Positions 43,675 to 51,547 of a stretch of 51,657 bases of DNA are shown here, piece by piece. The notes below the pieces were generated by a model, which saw only the letters and a program-made list of their open reading frames with translations, ran no database searches and was not told where the DNA came from. The stretch covers positions 1 to 51,657 of the forward strand of contig NZ_LMFZ01000017.1 of NCBI RefSeq assembly GCF_001427305.1, written 5' to 3'. Both the position numbers and the translations under genes were made by a program. Source of the DNA: Duganella sp. Root1480D1. Lineage in GTDB: Bacteria > Pseudomonadota > Gammaproteobacteria > Burkholderiales > Burkholderiaceae_D. Positions within the stretch are counted from its first letter, which is position 1. Each line of letters opens with the position of its first letter.

Positions 43675-43690
43675 GGTTAAACGGTTAACC
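43675..43690. promoter_or_regulatory. LacI-type operator upstream of GH127 gene
   Basis: GGTTAA-ACGG-TTAACC is a perfect 6-bp dyad with an AACGGTT core, the centre typical of LacI/GalR-family operators, 14-29 bp upstream of the glycosidase ATG. Repression lifted by arabinose-like sugars is plausible. Whether the LacI-type protein at 18169 binds here is unknown. Confidence 0.6.
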
Positions 43691-43768
43691 AATAATGTAC
43701 GTGCGCCGGCAACGTGCCGTCTTGTTTCAACCCCGCGAGAAATGTGACGAAATCTGCACAAGCCGGGT

Positions 43769-43975
43769 TCAGGCGGATTTCTTCACCTTGGTTTCGGACT
43801 GGGACTCCAGCAGCGGCGATTCCCACTCCATCCAATCGGAACCGAAAAGCTCCGACGGATGCTGGGTCCGCTCTGAGCCATTGCCGCACGCGAGACTGTC
43901 CGCAGGACAGTACTTGTCGCAACCCCAGCAGACCCGCTCCGGATGCAAGGGAATGATCGGAAATTTCTTTGCCAT
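43769..43975 (-). CDS. DUF3079 family protein
   Basis: A 68-residue protein starting MAKKFPIIPLHPER, with a Cys-rich CWGCDKYCPADSLACGNG (four Cys, likely metal binding) and QHPSELFGSDWMEW. This is a full-length match to the short DUF3079 proteins of betaproteobacteria. The function is unknown; the Cys set suggests zinc or iron-sulphur binding. It is divergent from the flavodoxin-like gene by 136 bp. Confidence 0.85.
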   Translation of the reverse strand: MAKKFPIIPLHPERVCWGCDKYCPADSLACGNGSERTQHPSELFGSDWMEWESPLLESQSETKVKKSA

Positions 43976-44010
43976 GCGCCAATCGTAGTCCTGCCGCCAC
44001 TGGCACAACC

Positions 44011-44024
44011 TTAATCCAGATCAA
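44011..44024. promoter_or_regulatory. FNR-like box upstream of flavodoxin-like gene
   Basis: TTAATCCAGATCAA differs from TTGAT-N4-ATCAA at one position (A for G). It lies 88 bp before the flavodoxin-like start, in a divergent gap with the DUF3079 gene. No clear -10 is seen at the class II distance, so it is weaker than the two other FNR boxes in this window. Confidence 0.4.
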
Positions 44025-44111
44025 GTTTTGCCGGCTTGCGTGGTCGGTTCGCTGACGTACTGACCCGCCAACGTACCCATGGCACATTTTCTCCAGTACA
44101 GGAGGTTCAAT

Positions 44112-45182
44112 ATGACGGAAGTCCGCAAAGGCCAGGCCGGTAAAAAGCTGGAACGCGCCGAGTTCCACCTGCGCTTCATACGCAATTTTTCCGATCCTCG
44201 CTTCGACAAGCTGCGCGACGAAGTTGCAAAGCTCGAAGAAGTCGCCTGGCAAAACTTCAGCGACAGCCGCAAGGCGCCTTTGACCGAACCCGCAGGACCG
44301 GGCCACGCCGATCCGGCATACGAGCTGTCGGTGGAATGGAAAGCCGCTGCGGTTCGCCTGCGGGCGGCAGAAGAACATCAGAAGGATCCCACTACCCCCT
44401 CGCGCGTCCTGCTGATCTGCGGCGCGGCGCGCAATGACGGCAGCTGCCCTGGCGAAATCTCCAAAACCTGGCGCATGCTGAAACTGGCCGAGGCGACCCT
44501 GGCCAGCCAGGGGATCGTCACCGACGTCCTTGACCTGAGCCGCCTCACCTCGGAATTCGAACTGCGCATCCACCCGTGCAAAGGCTGCGTCTCCACCGCC
44601 ATGCCGCTTTGCCATTGGCCATGTAGCTGCTACCCCAATCACAGCCTCGGCCAGGTGAATGACTGGATGAACGAGATCTATGAGCAGTGGGTATCCGCGC
44701 ATGGCATCATCATTTTCACACCGGTGTATTGGTATCAGGCGCCGTCCGTGCTGAAGCTGATGATCGACCGGCTGGTGTGCGCAGACGGCGGCAATCCGGA
44801 TCCCACCAGCACACATGGGAAGAAGGCCGAAGAAGCCAAAGCACTGGAACTGGCGGGATGGCCCTACCCCAAACACCTGGCAGGCCGCGCCTATGGTCTT
44901 GTGGTGCACGGAGACGTCGCAGGCGTCGAGAGCCTGCGACGCAATCTCTCGGACTGGCTTGACTGGATGGAGCTCATCGATGCCGGTACCCAGGCTCGCC
45001 TTGACCGCTATCTTGGCTATTACGAGCCATACGCGACCAGCCACGACACCATGGACAAGGACGAAGCCTTCCAGGAAGAAGTTCGCAACGTCGCGCGTGC
45101 CGTTGCGCACGCCGTCCGCATGCTGCGTTCGGGCGCCCTCGCCCCTCCAGACAAAGGCTTGCATCCGCCCCGCCCTAAATAG
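44112..45182 (+). CDS. Flavodoxin-fold NAD(P)H-dependent oxidoreductase
   Basis: A 356-residue protein starting MTEVRKGQAGKK, with an AGGAGG ribosome site ahead. The N-terminal 100 residues are a helical extension; the flavodoxin/FMN-reductase-like domain (about 105-330) has VLLICGAARNDGSC (phosphate loop) and IIIFTPVYWYQAPSVLKLMIDR. A Cys cluster (CKGCVSTAMPLCHWPCSC, about 165-182) recalls iron-sulphur flavoproteins. It probably uses FMN, and perhaps a metal cluster, for a reductive reaction. An FNR-like box and DUF3079 lie upstream. Confidence 0.8.
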   Translation: MTEVRKGQAGKKLERAEFHLRFIRNFSDPRFDKLRDEVAKLEEVAWQNFSDSRKAPLTEPAGPGHADPAYELSVEWKAAAVRLRAAEEHQKDPTTPSRVLLICGAARNDGSCPGEISKTWRMLKLAEATLASQGIVTDVLDLSRLTSEFELRIHPCKGCVSTAMPLCHWPCSCYPNHSLGQVNDWMNEIYEQWVSAHGIIIFTPVYWYQAPSVLKLMIDRLVCADGGNPDPTSTHGKKAEEAKALELAGWPYPKHLAGRAYGLVVHGDVAGVESLRRNLSDWLDWMELIDAGTQARLDRYLGYYEPYATSHDTMDKDEAFQEEVRNVARAVAHAVRMLRSGALAPPDKGLHPPRPK

Positions 45183-45185
45183 ATT

Positions 45186-45222
45186 GCAACAACTTTTCCT
45201 ATGTGGAAATAAGTGCTACGAT
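45186..45222 (+). promoter_or_regulatory. Second copy of the hscC-type promoter
   Basis: This copy aligns without gaps with 36426-36462. It has GCAAC, a dyad TTTCC-TATGT-GGAAA (45195-45209; perfect pairing) and an extended -10-like TGCTACGAT (45214-45222). The leader downstream (CATTTGAATCG and GTAGTAGC) also resembles that of hscC. The start codon of the J-like/TonB gene is 38 bp further. Confidence 0.65.
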
Positions 45223-45260
45223 CTTCCTCTTCTCCATTTGAATCGTAGTAGCTGGACAAT

Positions 45261-46544
45261 ATGCGCGATACCTTTCCCTTCCTGACGCGACTTGGGCTGC
45301 AACCCGGTGCGGAAGCCAAAGAAATCCGCCGCGCTTATGCGAGGGAATTGAAGAAGATCGATCAGGAAACCGATCCAAGCGGATTCCAGCAATTACGCGA
45401 AGCATATGAAAATGCCTTGCGCTGGCATGAGGCATCGCAGATCGAACATGCATCGGCCCCTGCACGCGATGAAGAACCGGAGCCAGTGCCGGAGCCAGAG
45501 GATCCTTACGAACTCGCAGCCCTCAGTTTCCAATGGCTTCAATCGGGTTCCGACCTCATACTGGAACGCGCAGAGTCATCCCATGTCGGCTTGTGGAAGA
45601 TTGCCCTGCGGAAGTGCCTTGACGATGATCGCCTTTTGAATTTACAAGCACGCATTCTCTTTGAGGAGCAGCTTGTCCGTTTGCTTGCGTCCGGCTGGCA
45701 GCCAGGCCACGAATCGCTTTTTCAAGCAGCAAACGAGGTTTTCGAATGGGAGCGCGACCGTCGCCGCATTCTGCAATTCGGCGAAGCCGGAGCGAGGCTG
45801 GACAAGGCTATCGACGAGTGGAAACTATTCGAGTCGATGACACCCGATGCTATTGCCAGCTTCAGGCAATTACTCAACCTTGTCAGCATCACACGCGAGC
45901 CAACAAGCATGATAGGCCGCAGCGACTTCCTGCTCTTCCACCAGATGGCCAGCCGTTTCTACAGTTGGCTTTCCCTGACGGTCGAACGCGAGGCCCTCGA
46001 AAACTGGCGCGAAGCCGCCTTCGCCGAATCGCAGCGCGACCCCGCCAAACAAAATGCAGATGACAAGGCCTGGATCGACCCATCAAGCGAGTCAATCTGG
46101 CGACGTCCCATCATCGCATTACCGATTGCCTTCATGTTTATCGGCCTGCTCTTTGGATTCCTCAGCATGGTGATCGATGCCCGGACGCCGAAGAATAAGG
46201 AGGCTGTTGAGCGTAACGTTACCGAATCGCTTGTGCCCCCTCGAGACGAGGAAGTGTTCCAGTTTGAACCGGACAAAGACGGCCCGCCTACACAAGCCCA
46301 GTTGGACGCTGTGCAGCGCCAGGTCTACTACATTCCGGGGAGCGGCGTTGCACCGGGTGTATTGCGTGCGCGATACCACATACAGATCGATGCCTCAGGG
46401 AAGGTCGTGATGGCATGGAAGTTGAACGCGTCGCGCGACCCGCTATTCGACGACGCGGTTGAGAGTGCACTGGTTCATACCAAAGTCTTCAAACCTGAAA
46501 ATCAGGGGAAGTTTCGCGCCTGGTTTGACTATACGGTGCGATAG
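45261..46544 (+). CDS. Second membrane J-like/TonB-C-like protein
   Basis: A 427-residue paralogue of the protein at 38434. The first 55 residues are near identical (MRDTFPFLTRLGL; IRRAYARELKKIDQE; FQQLREAYENAL), again without HPD. An acidic Pro/Glu linker, the helical domain (about 80-265, sharing LLASGWQPGHESLF and RRILQFGEAGAR), a TM (about 282-305) and one TonB-C-like module (about 365-427) follow. Its promoter matches that of hscC, so the two are likely co-regulated although 7 kb apart. No Hsp70 gene lies next to it. Confidence 0.8.
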   Translation: MRDTFPFLTRLGLQPGAEAKEIRRAYARELKKIDQETDPSGFQQLREAYENALRWHEASQIEHASAPARDEEPEPVPEPEDPYELAALSFQWLQSGSDLILERAESSHVGLWKIALRKCLDDDRLLNLQARILFEEQLVRLLASGWQPGHESLFQAANEVFEWERDRRRILQFGEAGARLDKAIDEWKLFESMTPDAIASFRQLLNLVSITREPTSMIGRSDFLLFHQMASRFYSWLSLTVEREALENWREAAFAESQRDPAKQNADDKAWIDPSSESIWRRPIIALPIAFMFIGLLFGFLSMVIDARTPKNKEAVERNVTESLVPPRDEEVFQFEPDKDGPPTQAQLDAVQRQVYYIPGSGVAPGVLRARYHIQIDASGKVVMAWKLNASRDPLFDDAVESALVHTKVFKPENQGKFRAWFDYTVR

Positions 46545-46556
46545 CGTGATAAATAC

Positions 46557-46581
46557 AGGGCAGCGCCACAGCATCTGCCCT
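46557..46581. terminator. Hairpin between convergent genes
   Basis: AGGGCAG (46557-46563) pairs with CTGCCCT (46575-46581), with an 11-base loop, in the 50-bp gap between the J-like/TonB gene and the convergent CAP-domain gene. There is no strong T-run on either strand, so it is only a candidate terminator. Confidence 0.4.
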
Positions 46582-46594
46582 TGAGGACTTCGGC

Positions 46595-47629
46595 TTACTG
46601 TGCTGCGGTAGTGAACGTCCACGACTTGTTCACTGCCTTTCCATCCACCATGGCAATCAACGCAACGCTGTAGGCGGTGCTTGGCTTCAGCCGCTGCACT
46701 GGTACCAGCGTAGCGGTGAATCCTTGCATATTGCCGTCATCAGTCAATGCAGGACCGTTAGTGCTGATTACCGGACCAAGCTGGCCTCCCTTGTTCACCA
46801 GGATTCGCGCGTCGACTGCCGTACCTCCGGCAGGCGTCAGGCTGAACTGGCTGATCGCAATCGGCACGGTCACCGCCATGCCCCGGGTTTCGAAGCTGAC
46901 CGTAACGGGCGTACCTGCTTCGACCAGGTCCGGTACCGGCGTTGGCGTTTCAGTGCGATTGAAGAACACAAAGGGTACGTCCACCTGGTTTGCGTAAGGA
47001 TAGGCACGGATACTGCCCGCCCCCGGCAACTGCGCCGTTTGCGAAGTGCTGGTGGCAACATCCACCACGCAGAGCGTTGACGCTCCCTCGGCCGGGTTGA
47101 AGTTGTTAGCCGCTATGCCGATATCGATCGTGCTGGCAAACAGCAAAGCCGCGTGATAAACGGAATTGGCCCACTCCGCCACACAGGTCATGTACTTGTC
47201 GGTACCGACCGTACTGTAGATCGCCTCCCCCGAAACCGAAGCGGTATAGCCCGCCGCAGCAATCCGATCGCTGGCCCGGACACCTGTGTATCCAGGCTTA
47301 CCCGCCGTTTCGCCATGCAGTTCGCTAACGCCGTTCTGGTTGATGTAACTCCAATGCGCTCCCGCCGACTTGTCCAACAAGAGGCTCTGGGCCAGCAGCC
47401 CAGAGCCGATCTTGCCGCGCAAGGCATTGATGGCATTGAAGATACTCAGGTTGCCGCTGCCTGCAGCATAAGTCGGCGTGGGAACCGAAGTGACTATGTT
47501 CCCTTCCAGTGGCGGCGGTATTGCCGGCGGCGTTGTAGCAACGACTGGCGAGCCCCCCGACCCGCCACCACCGCAAGCCGCCAGCATCAAGGTCAACGCA
47601 AGTGCTGGGAAACTACGCGAGTTAAGCAT
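46595..47629 (-). CDS. CAP-domain lipoprotein
   Basis: A 344-residue protein starting MLNSRSFPALALTLMLAACG with a lipobox (LAAC), followed by a Gly/Ser linker. The CAP/SCP-like domain (about 60-200) has the FNAINALRGKIG start, HWSYINQNG, SELHGETAGK and SGEAIYST segments; a beta-rich C-terminal part ends in KSWTFTTAAQ. CAP proteins bind lipids or act as proteases; the activity is unknown. Its ATG overlaps the stop of the upstream PEP-CTERM gene by 8 bp, which fixes the start and couples both. Confidence 0.75.
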   Translation of the reverse strand: MLNSRSFPALALTLMLAACGGGGSGGSPVVATTPPAIPPPLEGNIVTSVPTPTYAAGSGNLSIFNAINALRGKIGSGLLAQSLLLDKSAGAHWSYINQNGVSELHGETAGKPGYTGVRASDRIAAAGYTASVSGEAIYSTVGTDKYMTCVAEWANSVYHAALLFASTIDIGIAANNFNPAEGASTLCVVDVATSTSQTAQLPGAGSIRAYPYANQVDVPFVFFNRTETPTPVPDLVEAGTPVTVSFETRGMAVTVPIAISQFSLTPAGGTAVDARILVNKGGQLGPVISTNGPALTDDGNMQGFTATLVPVQRLKPSTAYSVALIAMVDGKAVNKSWTFTTAAQ

Positions 47630-48023
47630 GGAACCCCTCCCGACGACGCAGGAGAAGCAAAGCACAACCCAAGCCAAGCAAGGCAATGGTCCCTGGTTCG
47701 GGGACGGCTGCTGCTGCCTGCGGCAAGTCGTCCACCGCAATGATTTGAGGTGCTTCGATTTGCACATTCGTCGAAGGCAGGTAGACCTCAACGACTGGCT
47801 GGATTTCCTGAGGGGTCGGGGTGGAGATCGGCGAAACCGACGGCGCTGGAGTGCTGTCGAAACTCGTCAACGGCAAAGTGCTGAAAGACTGTGGTGCGGT
47901 ACTGCTGTAGTTCATGAAGCTGAATTGAATACTGTTTACCGTGCCGGGACCGGCAAACGCTTGAGCACCCGCCAGAACGGAGCAGGCCAGCAGGCAAGAC
48001 TTGAACAGCGTATTAGCTTTCAT
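47622..48023 (-). CDS. PEP-CTERM sorting-domain protein
   Basis: A 133-residue exported protein from MKANTLFKSCLLA, with a signal peptide cleaved near AFAGPG. The mature part is Ser/Thr/Pro-rich, and the C-terminus is a classic PEP-CTERM signal (VPEPGTIALLGLGCALLLLR, then a basic end), the target of an exosortase that links cell-surface or extracellular-matrix assembly to the membrane. The exosortase is not in the window. It is coupled by an ATGCTTAA overlap to the CAP-domain lipoprotein gene. Confidence 0.88.
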   Translation of the reverse strand: MKANTLFKSCLLACSVLAGAQAFAGPGTVNSIQFSFMNYSSTAPQSFSTLPLTSFDSTPAPSVSPISTPTPQEIQPVVEVYLPSTNVQIEAPQIIAVDDLPQAAAAVPEPGTIALLGLGCALLLLRRREGFHA

Positions 48024-48258
48024 ATCGCGCTCCATATTTAGGTTGTGGAAACTACAAGCTAGCTGAAGCATCAATCGTGCCTACTATCTAAGTACCTGAT
48101 TACGCTGAGTTACCCCAACTTCATGCATGAAAGGTGTTAAATTTCGCGACAATTAATTTTGCAATTAGGAAATTTCACATGGCGACGGAAGTCAAATGCG
48201 CGCAAGAACTCGCTCAACTTTGATAACATACGTGATTCCCTTATCAGCGCATTAGGAA
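48024..48258. other. AT-rich intergenic region with an inverted repeat
   Basis: A 235-bp gap between divergent genes. AAATTTC (48139-48145) and GAAATTT (48169-48175) form a 7-bp inverted repeat. It likely holds the promoters of the PEP-CTERM/CAP operon and of the small ORF on the other strand. No gene or clear -35/-10 pair was identified. Confidence 0.4.
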
Positions 48259-48489
48259 GTGAAGCAGGTGTCTACATGGGTTATTGCCTACCGGAGTGCC
48301 GACCGGTCTGAGCATCAAATCTCGGCAATTTCGGCTGACGTGCTGACGGAGCAAGGTGCTGCCATGCTCGTTAGCGAATACTTGAGACAACAACAATTAG
48401 CCCAGGGCGGCGGACCGCTGGCTACTGAGCAGTACAACTTTCAGATCACCGGCATTCATCAAGTTCCCGGGGGTACGGAAAACGCGTAA
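48259..48489 (+). CDS. Small hypothetical protein
   Basis: A 76-residue ORF from a GTG start (VSTWVIAYRS). The sequence is compatible with a small alpha/beta protein and lacks a membrane segment. Its end overlaps the 3' end of the convergent ABC gene by 44 bp. There is no recognised family; coding status is uncertain. Confidence 0.4.
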   Translation: MKQVSTWVIAYRSADRSEHQISAISADVLTEQGAAMLVSEYLRQQQLAQGGGPLATEQYNFQITGIHQVPGGTENA

Positions 48490-50281
48490 TTGTGGCGCCT
48501 TGCGGCTTGACCGATAAAGGCTTCACTACCTCGTGCAACTCCCACGCGCCATCACCTTTCAAGCGCAGCACATGCGTGTGGTGGCGACGGACAGCAGCAC
48601 GGTGGGCGATGCTAATCAAGGTAGCGCCCGTTTCGCGCAAGCTTTTGTAGAGTGAAGCTTCATTGCCGCTGTCGAGCGCACTGGTCGCCTCGTCCAGGAT
48701 GACGATGTTGGGCTCGTGCACCAGCACCCGGCCAAACGCCAGGCGCTGCTGCTCACCGACCGACAACAGCTTTTCCCAATCCTGAACCGCATCGAGGCCA
48801 CCGACACGTTCGGCGAGTTGCGGCAGGTGCACCTGCGCCAGGATTTCCAGCAACTGCTCGTCGGTCAAGCTGGTCTCCACGCTTGGGTAGATGAGCTGGC
48901 TGCGCAGCGTGCCATGCTGGAGGTATGGCTGCTGTGGCAGGAAGAAGAAATCTTCCAGCGGCGGGTGTTGAATCAGGCCGCTGCCGGTATCCCACAGGCC
49001 TGCGATTGCGCGCAATAGTGAACTTTTGCCGCAACCGCTGTCACCAGTGATCAACAGCGCATCGCCGGGTTGCAGCACAAACGACAAGTCTTTTACCAGC
49101 ATCCGTTCGGATTGCGGCGGGCACACCGTCAATGAATCAACGGCGATCTGCTTACCCGGCCGCATCCTGATCCGCGAACGCTGGCTGCCGGCCACCGGCT
49201 CTCCCTCCGCCGGTGGCAAGACCAACCGCGACAATGTCTGCAGCCGCTCGGTGCCCGCCACAAAGCGGCTCAGGCTTTCAAAGTTGTCGACGATGACGCC
49301 CACCGCGCCAAGCACTGCCGTGAAGGCTCCCGCCGCCTGTATTGCCCGCCCTACTTCCAATTCACCGGACAGCACGCCATCCGCCAGCAGCACCCCCGGC
49401 AGCACCAGGGTAAGTTGACTGAAAGTTCGCTGGAATAAATTCAGGGTGCGCTGCTTCTTGATGAGCCGACTGTAGTTGTTGAAGACCTTGTCGAACTTGC
49501 TGTCGATGTTAGCCCGCTCCTGAGCCTCCCCCCTGTAAAACGCAATCGATTCGGCGTTTTCGCGCAGGCGCATCAGGCCGAAGCGAAAATCCGCCTCGCG
49601 TCGCAGCTGCCAGAAGTTGAGGCGGATCAGTGGATTGCCGAACACGTAGAGGGCAATAACGGTACCTGCCAGCGCATACACGGCCAACACGCCTACCAGC
49701 AAATGCGAAATGGACCACAGCACAGCACTAAAGGCGACGAGCTGCATGATCGAGCCCAGGAAAATCAACAGGAAGTTGATGGAACGCCCGGTGAAGGTGT
49801 TGATGTCTTCGCTGATACGCTGGTCTGGATTATCGATCTCGCCTTCCGAAGTCAGGTCATAGTATTTCCGGCCTTGAAGATAGCCATCGAGGAAGCGTCC
49901 TGTGAGCCACCGCCGCCATTGATTGGCGAACATGTCCCGCATGTAGTAGTAGAAGGCATAGATTGGGACCGCAAATGCCAGGATGAACAGGCAGGCGCGC
50001 ACCGACTTCCAGAAGCGGTCGCCATCACGCCCCGCCAGCGCAGATGTCATTTCACCTGACTGGTTATTCAGCATGACGGCAAACTGGGTTTCGGCGAGCA
50101 TCAGCACGATCAACAGCATCAGCAGGCCCCAGGCTGCCTTCTTCTCATTCCCCAGCCAATAAGGTTTGGCGACGCTGAGGAACTGTTTCCAGGCGGCCAG
50201 CGACAAGGGAGGAGCACGGCGCCTCTTTACAGGCACTGCTGATTCTTCGGGAGCGGCGGCGGTATCGGCTGTCATCTTCAT
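48446..50281 (-). CDS. SbmA/YddA-type ABC transporter (fused permease-ATPase)
   Basis: A 611-residue inner-membrane protein. The membrane domain (about 40-350) is of the ABC_membrane_2/SbmA-BacA type (WRRWLTGRFLDGYL, YYDLTSEGEIDNPDQRI, ISEDINTFT). The ATPase domain (about 385-590) has Walker A GDSGCGKSSLLRAI, signature LSVGEQQRLAFGRVL and Walker B NIVILDEATSALD. Such proteins import or export peptides, cobalamin or very-long-chain fatty acyl groups; the substrate here is unknown. It is a stand-alone gene with its N-terminus next to the AT-rich island. Confidence 0.9.
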   Translation of the reverse strand: MKMTADTAAAPEESAVPVKRRRAPPLSLAAWKQFLSVAKPYWLGNEKKAAWGLLMLLIVLMLAETQFAVMLNNQSGEMTSALAGRDGDRFWKSVRACLFILAFAVPIYAFYYYMRDMFANQWRRWLTGRFLDGYLQGRKYYDLTSEGEIDNPDQRISEDINTFTGRSINFLLIFLGSIMQLVAFSAVLWSISHLLVGVLAVYALAGTVIALYVFGNPLIRLNFWQLRREADFRFGLMRLRENAESIAFYRGEAQERANIDSKFDKVFNNYSRLIKKQRTLNLFQRTFSQLTLVLPGVLLADGVLSGELEVGRAIQAAGAFTAVLGAVGVIVDNFESLSRFVAGTERLQTLSRLVLPPAEGEPVAGSQRSRIRMRPGKQIAVDSLTVCPPQSERMLVKDLSFVLQPGDALLITGDSGCGKSSLLRAIAGLWDTGSGLIQHPPLEDFFFLPQQPYLQHGTLRSQLIYPSVETSLTDEQLLEILAQVHLPQLAERVGGLDAVQDWEKLLSVGEQQRLAFGRVLVHEPNIVILDEATSALDSGNEASLYKSLRETGATLISIAHRAAVRRHHTHVLRLKGDGAWELHEVVKPLSVKPQGATITRFPYPRELDECR

Positions 50282-50538
50282 AGCCTGAGCATACGACTCA
50301 GCATGAAGCCGCTCCGTGCGGAAACGGACATAGCGACCGCCGCGAGCAGTCCCTACCAGGGTCTCAGCCTTTGCTTTCCACTAGTCTCACTCGACGTAGC
50401 TCATCGACCCTGCATACTCAATACATGAAGTTCGTCTTCTGGCCGCCGACTTCGTACTTCATTGTAAATGACTTCCAATTGTCACCAGACTGTAAAACAC
50501 ATGCTATCACCTCGTGAGTTTCTAGAAGTAGCTTCAAT
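50282..50538. other. Intergenic region at composition change
   Basis: A 257-bp gap. Up to about 50400 the base composition resembles the core genes; from there on it becomes markedly AT-richer. TGAAGT (around 50427) and ACTTCA (around 50456) form a short dyad. No gene, promoter or RNA could be recognised in it; it presumably holds the promoter of the SbmA-type gene. Confidence 0.4.
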
Positions 50539-51300
50539 TTATACGAACACTGGCCGCACTACATTTGGCATATCGTCATACGCCTTACAAATGAGTTCTC
50601 TCGGTAAACAGTTGCAACAATCCTCCAAATGTGCAATTAAAAGCCAAGTAGCTGCCCTTCGATATTGTCCGGCGCCAATCCAATGCTCCTCTAGATTGGC
50701 TTTCAGGAGATTTCGCCCCGCATCCATTAACATGTCGCGATCATTGTTGCTACCAGTCTTACGCAAGCAAAGAACATAAGCAAACTCCCGTGGACGCAAA
50801 ACCCGCTCCAATGAAATCTGCTTCGCACCATAGTATTTCTCAAATTCTGCCCTTGCAAGATCATATTCACCAGCAAGTATGCAGAGAGCCATGAAATCAT
50901 CCAAACCATCACGGGAAATTTGTGATTTCGAATAGACGTCCGAATCTGTCATCGAAAGCCCACAAAATTTACGTGCTTTGCTCCACGAAGCTACATCGAG
51001 CTGACCATCTCGCATCCATAAGGCTAGCGCGGCCGACCAATGTAAAGTCAGCCGATGAAAATCTCGACTCGTACCGAAATCCTCATCCTCAACAATCGCC
51101 TTTTGCAGCCAAATCAAGGCACGATCAATTACAGAATGCAATTCATCACCAATACCGACAAGCCAAGCTTGTAGCACATCGCTAACCAAATGGCCAGCAA
51201 TATTGCCCATGGGTCGGTTATTTTCGAAGACGGCGTTAAGAGTTGCCTCCAACATCCAGTCATCGAAATTTTTTCGCATCAATAGCGGATTGAAAATCAT
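50539..51300 (-). CDS. Hypothetical protein, candidate immunity protein
   Basis: A 253-residue all-helical soluble protein starting MIFNPLLMRKNF, with GAGGA just before the ATG. It has long amphipathic helices and an FEKYYGAKQIS segment near 160. The gene is AT-rich compared with the core. It directly follows the broken 3' end of another gene in the same orientation, the position expected for an immunity gene after a polymorphic toxin; several immunity families (Imm49, for example) are helical proteins of this size. That role is inference; I do not recognise the family with certainty. Confidence 0.55.
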   Translation of the reverse strand: MIFNPLLMRKNFDDWMLEATLNAVFENNRPMGNIAGHLVSDVLQAWLVGIGDELHSVIDRALIWLQKAIVEDEDFGTSRDFHRLTLHWSAALALWMRDGQLDVASWSKARKFCGLSMTDSDVYSKSQISRDGLDDFMALCILAGEYDLARAEFEKYYGAKQISLERVLRPREFAYVLCLRKTGSNNDRDMLMDAGRNLLKANLEEHWIGAGQYRRAATWLLIAHLEDCCNCLPRELICKAYDDMPNVVRPVFV

Positions 51301-51389
51301 TTTATTCCTCAACACGGCTTATGTCCGCAATACTTAACTTGGACAGAATTCTTAACACTGCCTGAGCCTGCCGTATTTGTCGTGAAATC

Positions 51390-51547
51390 ACCGCTTTTTT
51401 AAGTTCCTAGCTGCTTGTGCTTTTATCGTCAGCGGCAAGTTCGATGCCTTAATCGAATTTATGACCTCTTCAACTGCAGAATTTCGTCTAGTTGAAATTG
51501 AGAATGCCGGCGAGTGAGCAATCTCGGTCGCGGAACTTCGGAAGTTA
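51390..51547 (-). pseudogene. 3' remnant of a gene cut by the terminal repeat
   Basis: About 52 codons without a start remain open from the repeat boundary down to a TGA at 51390, ending with QAARNLKKR. The open frame enters the 110-bp repeat and meets a stop there. It reads like the helical, basic C-terminus of a larger protein, disrupted when the repeated element inserted. It stops 89 bp before the candidate immunity gene, in the same orientation. Confidence 0.45.
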
